From Odontocerum albicorne (Eukaryota; Arthropoda; Insecta; Trichoptera; Odontoceridae): a stretch of DNA of 64,000 bases. The position numbers and the translations under genes are program-made. The notes below the pieces were generated by a model that made no database searches, was not told the origin of the DNA, and worked only from the letters and a program-made list of their open reading frames with translations. The number at the start of each line of letters is the position of its first letter. The stretch's first letter is position 1. Positions 58,526-64,000 of the stretch are shown piece after piece. The stretch spans positions 19,866,189-19,930,188 of the forward strand of contig OX463852.1 in NCBI GenBank assembly GCA_949825065.1, given 5' to 3'.

Positions 58526-59580
58526 TGTTATTCTTTATTATTTAATTCCAATTGTCAAACAAAAACGAATTTGTCAAACATATTTTTTGTATATTTTTTA
58601 TTGTCTATGATTGATACGTATCATAAACAATAATATTAATCTTTATGGCTATAAAATTATATATTTATTTGAAAATATAAATGTGGGAGTAAATATTCCC
58701 TTTTCTATTGTATTACACTTTTGTCATATACATTACAACCCGGTTGGTTATTTGTCACGTAGCATTTTTTCATAGTATATCTTATTATATTACTATACTA
58801 TCATTTTGAGTCACGTTGAAATAAGGTTTTTGTACTCTGATATAAAATCTTCTTCATTTCCGACATCTATAGTGTGTCACTATTATTAAACTTTGTTTTT
58901 CATAATTTATAAAAAAAAACAGCTTATTTAAAGTATCTGCAACAGTGTTAAGTAATTTTAGCAACACTAACTTTTGTATTTTTTTAAATCGAGGCACAGT
59001 ATCCTTCTATCAAAAGGTTTGTCCAGTTCCAGAACCTTAATTTCCTCAATAATTAGAACATCTCATATGTGTATATTTAGAACTTCCAATATAATATACA
59101 AATACAGTAATCCCTAGAGTTACATTCTGAAGAAATACTTATATTGTCACTACACTACAGAAGTCAACTTTATATGAAAAATTGATATTTTATTATTGGT
59201 CACGAAAAATGTAAAAAAAAAATAATAAAAGAAATCTTTATTTATCACCAACAGCCAAAAAAATCACGTTTCTTTAGAAAATGTGATCTGTGCACTTTTT
59301 TCTTCATATACATTATTGATGACACTAAAAAGAAAAAAAGCAAGACAGTGAAATAAAAACAATATTCAAGGTGAGTACATAATTTATTTTAAAATAAATC
59401 AACACAAGATTAATGCAGTTTAATTTTTATGTATTTAAAACTTGAAAAATGTTCATTACATGATATGTTATGTATAATTAATTTCCTCAAACATATTCAT
59501 ACAAAATTACCATAAATTAATCCAGTGACATGTTTGTGTTTTAGGCTCATATAATACATTACAAAAGTTACTAGGAGCTG
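58526..59580. other. Intergenic, no gene seen
   Basis: AT-rich upstream region of the zinc-finger gene; no supported features. Confidence 0.4.
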
Positions 59581-60079
59581 AATCTAGTGTGGTTGGAAAT
59601 GAGCTCCATTAATAGCAGAGCCTGCAAAAAAATCTACAGCCCTTCGACAGCAACGTGCACAAAAAACCCCCCAACAATATCTAGCACACTGTGGAGCTGT
59701 AGTCAGCCCTTAGACCCAAGAATGTTAAAATCAGATGGTTGTACAAGAGGTAGTTCATTTTGCTAAAGCATGTGTCAACACCTTGACCATTATGCATTAA
59801 ACATGATTTGCCAGTTCTGCAAATCTAAGAATTTTCTTGCTGAATGAAACACAAAATTTACAAGCTGCTGTTGCAAGATAATAGTCAAGCTGCCAAAAAC
59901 CAATCGATGAAAATCGTATTGAGCTGACATACCCACTTTCATCAAATGCTTTTGTCAGATACAGCTTCTCCCAGCTGAACACATTTTCACAACATTGAGC
60001 ATATCTATTCTTACATATTATATTCTGTTCCACAAGACAATTAAGCTCCACAGTTTGCTCAGCTTATGTTATTGACAGC

Positions 60080-60520
60080 ACTCAGGCAAGAGCTTCACCT
60101 TAACCATTCAGCCAATAATAGATGTTTTGCTTGGATCTTTGACGAAATTGACCACTAGTTCTGACAAAACAACAGAATTGCTCAAAGCTATCACCTAATG
60201 TAGCTGCTAATCAATCTGTTTTAATTGTCAGCATGGTATTTCATCAGGACCATCAGTCAGATCAGCAATGCTTCAATGCTCCTACATGAAACGAAATTAC
60301 CATGATTTTTGTTAATGAGGAAGGAGAACCTCCATTTAAACAAGACAATCGAATTTACACTCAAGATCCAAGAAAGCGGTTTGTGAACATCAACATTTTT
60401 AGTGCTAATCTTGATCTAATGGCTTATGCATTTCTATTTCCATATACTGAGCCAGAATGGGAACCCAATTGGAAATGCAAACCATATAAAAGCGCTCAGT
60501 TAATATCAATCGTATGAAGG
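60080..60520 (+). mobile_element. Helitron replicase N-terminal remnant
   Basis: The frame at 60302-60517 reads VNEEGEPPFKQDNRIYTQDP and then LMAYAFLFPYTEPEWEPN. This matches the helitron-like N-terminal region (consensus DGEPP..RDI.IY...YDPL.YPLLFP.GE.GW). Upstream frames with VIDSTQARAS are degraded. No rolling-circle or helicase motifs are present. Confidence 0.6.
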
Positions 60521-61490
60521 CACTTCAATACATTAATTGTGCACCAAGAGTGAGGTTATGTTTTTTTTTATTCTTCACAATTGTTATTTTTTCAAACTTC
60601 CTAAAAGGATATTCAATATTTAAATTATCTGTGAGTTGGTGATACCTCTTGAATATTTTTCTTTAAAAACAAAATAAGCATATAGTATTTTGAAAAAAAA
60701 TTGGTTGAGTTTTGAAGGAAGAATCTTCAATATTGGAATAATATAGCGAGTGATTATTAATTTTTTAATTATACACATTAGTGTGTGCTACACTATGTGA
60801 TATGCCGTGCACACACATATGACTGCAACAGCTGATCACATGTTTTTTTATAGTGACCAGACACTTCAAATTGATGGTACTAGTGTTATGGGCTGTCGTC
60901 ACCTAAATCAAGACTGCCGACATTTTCATAGTTTTTTTTTAAATTTATTTTTATTATATCTCTTCTTTCCATAAAAGAGTAGAAAAATCATGAAATTGCA
61001 TCCTGAAGAAACTGACATGAAGTAGGTAGGGTGCTGACCCCTACCTTCTCAGGGTAATAGGCCCTCACACTGTGCAACTTCGTAGCTAAGTACGCCTAAG
61101 TATAAGTCTGCCCATACTAAACGAGTAGACATTGCGCATCGTGACCGGGAGCCTTAAATCTGGGCTGATCACTAAGGTACGAACCCTTACTGGAATTGCA
61201 TCTCCTGCTATACACTGTCAAAGTGCAGCCCGCATTGAGAAGAGTGCTCAAGAGACAGACCCGTACCACCTCATGTACAGGTACTAGAAGCAGGGTCAAA
61301 GGCTAAAATCTAAGAGCTTCATGCCCACCACTGTAGGTCTGACTGTCCCGCAAGACATGAAGCGCGTGTCTGTCTGGAGAGCAAAACTAGCTACAATAAT
61401 GCCCAACTTGGCCTGCTGTGTGCTTGTCTATGCGGTTGTATAAGTGTGCTTCTTTTGATTGTAATTTTGTATAAATCATGTTAATGTATT
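60521..61490. other. Unassigned, locally GC-richer stretch
   Basis: About 61,020-61,430 is less AT-rich than its surroundings and contains several short broken ORFs. I do not recognise it. Confidence 0.3.
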
Positions 61491-61494
61491 AAAT

Positions 61495-61860
61495 TTAATC
61501 CAAAGAACTATTTTATATAGCGCCATTTAGAGAGCAAACTCTCCTCAATAGTTCCTTAACTTGGGACTCGAACCAACTAATATTAAACAAATCATGTCTT
61601 GCAGCTATAACAGCGCCCGAGCGAATCACATTGAACACTTTCTTTGCATACAGCACAACCTTGTAGGACTACTTGTAGGTGTTAATCTCCTCCAACCAAC
61701 CAGAAAGATGTTGAAGAGGCCTTAAGTAAAAACCAAACTGAAATCCTTTTTCCTTTTTAAAGAAACTGGGTTCCAGCGGGAATTGAACCCCCAACCTCCG
61801 GGTCGGAAAACGCGTCTTACTAACTAGGCCACGGAGGGCGTCATTTTAATGGTCAAAATC
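61495..61860 (-). mobile_element. Full-length tRNA-derived SINE
   Basis: Minus strand: head GTGGCCTAGTTAGTAAGACG, B box GGGGGTTCAATTCCC, a body ending AATGGCGCTATATAAAA. The longest copy of its family here. Confidence 0.75.
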
Positions 61861-61919
61861 GACCATGCATTGTACAAAAATAAAATAAGAATAATTCACC
61901 AACTAGGTGGTCATTCATT

Positions 61920-62225
61920 CATTCGAAAGACAATTTTATATAGTGCCATTTAGAGTCAGCTCTCAAGGGTACTCTAAATCGGGACTCGAACCCACTATTA
62001 TTAAACAAATCACGACTGACAGCTATAAAAGCGCCCAAGCGAATCATGTATAACACTTTCTTTGTAAACAGTACATGTAGAAAGATGTTTATAAACTTGA
62101 GTAAAAACTAGATAGAAAACTTTTTTAATTTTTCTTAAAAACTGGTTCCATTGAGAATTAAACCTGCAACTTCCAGGTCGGAACATAGGCATCTTACCAA
62201 CTAGGTCATGGAAGTCGTGAAAGAG
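61920..62225 (-). mobile_element. tRNA-derived SINE, second copy
   Basis: Minus strand: head CATGACCTAGTTGGTAAGAT with AGGTTTAATTCTC at the B box, and a 3' end with AATGGCACTATATAAAA. Same orientation as its neighbour, about 60 bp away. Confidence 0.7.
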
Positions 62226-62864
62226 GCCATCAATCCAAGAAACTATGTTTAAATAAGCTAATAGTAAAGAATCATACAAATTCAGTTGTAATTTCTAATC
62301 TGAGGTATTACATATGTCAATGCGGGGTAATACTAAATGAGAGGACGGAGCAGGCTTGAAAAATCACATAGGCTGCTTATCATAAGAGGATTTCTTCTCC
62401 AGATCCTTTTTATTACTTAAGGTTAACTCTGCTAGTAGTTGTAGATCCGATATCTTGATTTGCCTGATGTAAAAGTTGACCTCATCTTAGCTCCTCTTAA
62501 AATCACCTAAAAACAATGAAAACCATGAGCTTTAGAGATTATGATATAATAGGCTATCCCTCGTGATCGAGTATGGTTGTCAGCCATACTATGGATGGAA
62601 GACACCTGTGAATGAATTGGTTTATTGTGTGCAAGTTGTTGCACTTCAGTAAGCACATAGTCTTGACAAATCAAACTCCAAGTTTCAATGACAAGAAGAA
62701 GCTTCCAAAACAATTGACAGGTATGATCTACTGCAGCATTTCATTCGAATTTTTTTATAAAGCACTATTTATCATATTGTTTAATAGCGATTAGGATAGG
62801 AAATAATGATAAGCAGTATATGTTATAAGCTACAGAAAACATAAATTCAGATGATATACATAAC

Positions 62865-62960
62865 CTAAGAGTAAAACCAATCTGGAAGTAAATCTGCCAG
62901 GAATCGAGCCTAGGGTGGTGGCACCTGCATGCTAACTGTTAGACCACAGCTGCCGACAAA
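62865..62960 (-). mobile_element. tRNA-like SINE head
   Basis: Minus strand: GGCAGCTGTGGTCTAACAGT then GGCTCGATTCCTGGC. The A and B boxes are clear, but the stems of a real tRNA do not form. Confidence 0.55.
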
Positions 62961-64000
62961 TTTGTAAATTAAGGGTACATTTTACATTCGATTCTTTAAA
63001 AAAGTTTTCAAAATATTAGTCTCATACTTGGTATACATAATTATTATTATTTTGAATGGTTTCTTATAAGGTTTATACAGGTTATAGAACAAATAAATTA
63101 TCAAAGTAACTAACAGTTTTTTAGCAATGCTTCTTCAAACAAAATATGAACTTTTTTATACAATAATAAAAAAAACATAAATTTTAAAGATATTACCCAA
63201 AATATTCTAACAAAATAACCCAAGTCCGTTTCACAATATTCGATAAAGGAGTAAGGTGACCTTTAATCGGACCGATACTCCGAACACAAACCATCAACAA
63301 ACGAAATCCAAATAGATAATTAAAGAAATTCTAAATGCGATATCCAAAATCCGTAATAATATTGAAATATTGAGAATTTGATAATCATTAAGTCAAATAT
63401 ATAAATTACTATCACTGCTTTTATTAATCTTTATGTTTGAAAACAACTGCAAATAGTTATTCCCCAATGTTCTTCGAAAAGATGTTGATTTGAACAATTA
63501 TCTCATAAGATTATTCAAATTAATGTCTAAGCTTCACTGGACAATGAATTGTCGTTAACACATCCAGGTTAGTGTTCATATAAACTTTTGTCTAATTCTG
63601 AAAACGTCCATTGCCATTCTATGCTGAATTATTTTAGATGGATTCAAAAACAAATGAGCCCGGAGTGGCCTAACAGTACTAATAGTTTGTAAATGATAAT
63701 CAATTTTACTACTTTTGAAGAATTTAAAATAAGGGAAATTTTTCTAGTACCAATTTAAAATAAATTATTCAGCAGTCAGTTTGTTGAGAAAAAGAAAATT
63801 CCAATAAACGTGGTCATCAAAAAGATAAAAATAATTAGGCTTTACCCAACTACAGGTACATCTCATCTTTATTTCATTTCACAGTGTTTGTTACCAGTGG
63901 TTAACCAAGGTTAGAAAAATTAAATGGAAAATTCCAATATATCATCTGGTTAATAGAAGCCTAATGCTACATCACTTTAATGGTTATAAAGCTTAAAGGC
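62961..64000. other. No gene seen
   Basis: AT-rich sequence to the window end, no supported features. Confidence 0.4.

Noticed and set aside
60302..60517. Stand-alone 71-residue gene
   Set aside because: Sequence pattern fits a Helitron replicase fragment with broken upstream frames.
61800..61860. Possible tRNA genes at SINE heads (also 40,858-40,938 and 62,865-62,960)
   Set aside because: A and B boxes are present but acceptor and other stems do not pair, and SINE bodies follow them.

Overview
ORGANISM. This is AT-rich nuclear DNA of an arthropod, most likely an insect. The evidence is short introns with GT..AG borders, TATA plus TCAGT initiator core promoters, AATAAA signals, a ZAD-type C2H2 zinc-finger gene (an arthropod, mainly insect, architecture), and debris of pogo/Tigger, mariner, hAT-like and piggyBac-like DNA elements, RTE/BovB-like LINEs, a Helitron and tRNA-derived SINEs. 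I cannot name the species. MAIN CONTENT. About 0.8-46.5 kb is a cluster of paralogous two-exon genes for secreted Cys/Pro-rich proteins, labelled CP1-CP13 here. Exon 1 is almost invariant (57 bp, signal peptide MASKTMFGLSGLLVLLVVQ or close). Exon 2 starts SVQPACIP and is a low-complexity array of CAPPPPPPC / CPPPPPPC / PCPQPC modules ending CVPCAC or CVPCAY. Ten loci look intact (CP1-5, CP7, CP8, CP11-13). CP6 has a premature stop, CP9 is an orphan first exon, CP10 is a minus-strand pseudogene, and one exon-2 fragment lies near 26.2 kb. The cluster is followed by a diverged Gln/Pro/Cys-rich relative (47.5-50.1 kb), a small secreted peptide gene with the same exon layout (53.0-56.1 kb) and a single-exon ZAD zinc-finger gene on the minus strand (56.9-58.5 kb). 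LAYOUT. Most genes form head-to-head pairs with 0.6-0.95 kb between transcription starts (CP1/CP2, CP5/CP6, CP7/CP8, CP11/CP12, CP13/Gln-Pro gene). CP3 and CP4 are same-strand copies with duplicated upstream DNA, one of which carries a 106-bp x 9 minisatellite. CP5-CP6 and CP7-CP8 form the arms of a large imperfect palindrome (about 20.0-25.4 and 26.4-32.3 kb, spacer about 1 kb). From 58.5 kb to the end I see only repeats and no convincing gene. HOW THE GENES MAY WORK TOGETHER (inference). Shared core promoters, short leaders of about 27 nt, GATA motifs and, in three copies, TCACGT next to TGATAA suggest co-regulated production of one disulfide-crosslinked extracellular material. The gene layout resembles silkmoth chorion loci, so an eggshell role is the first hypothesis; cuticle or a glandular secretion are alternatives. 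No homology search was possible.
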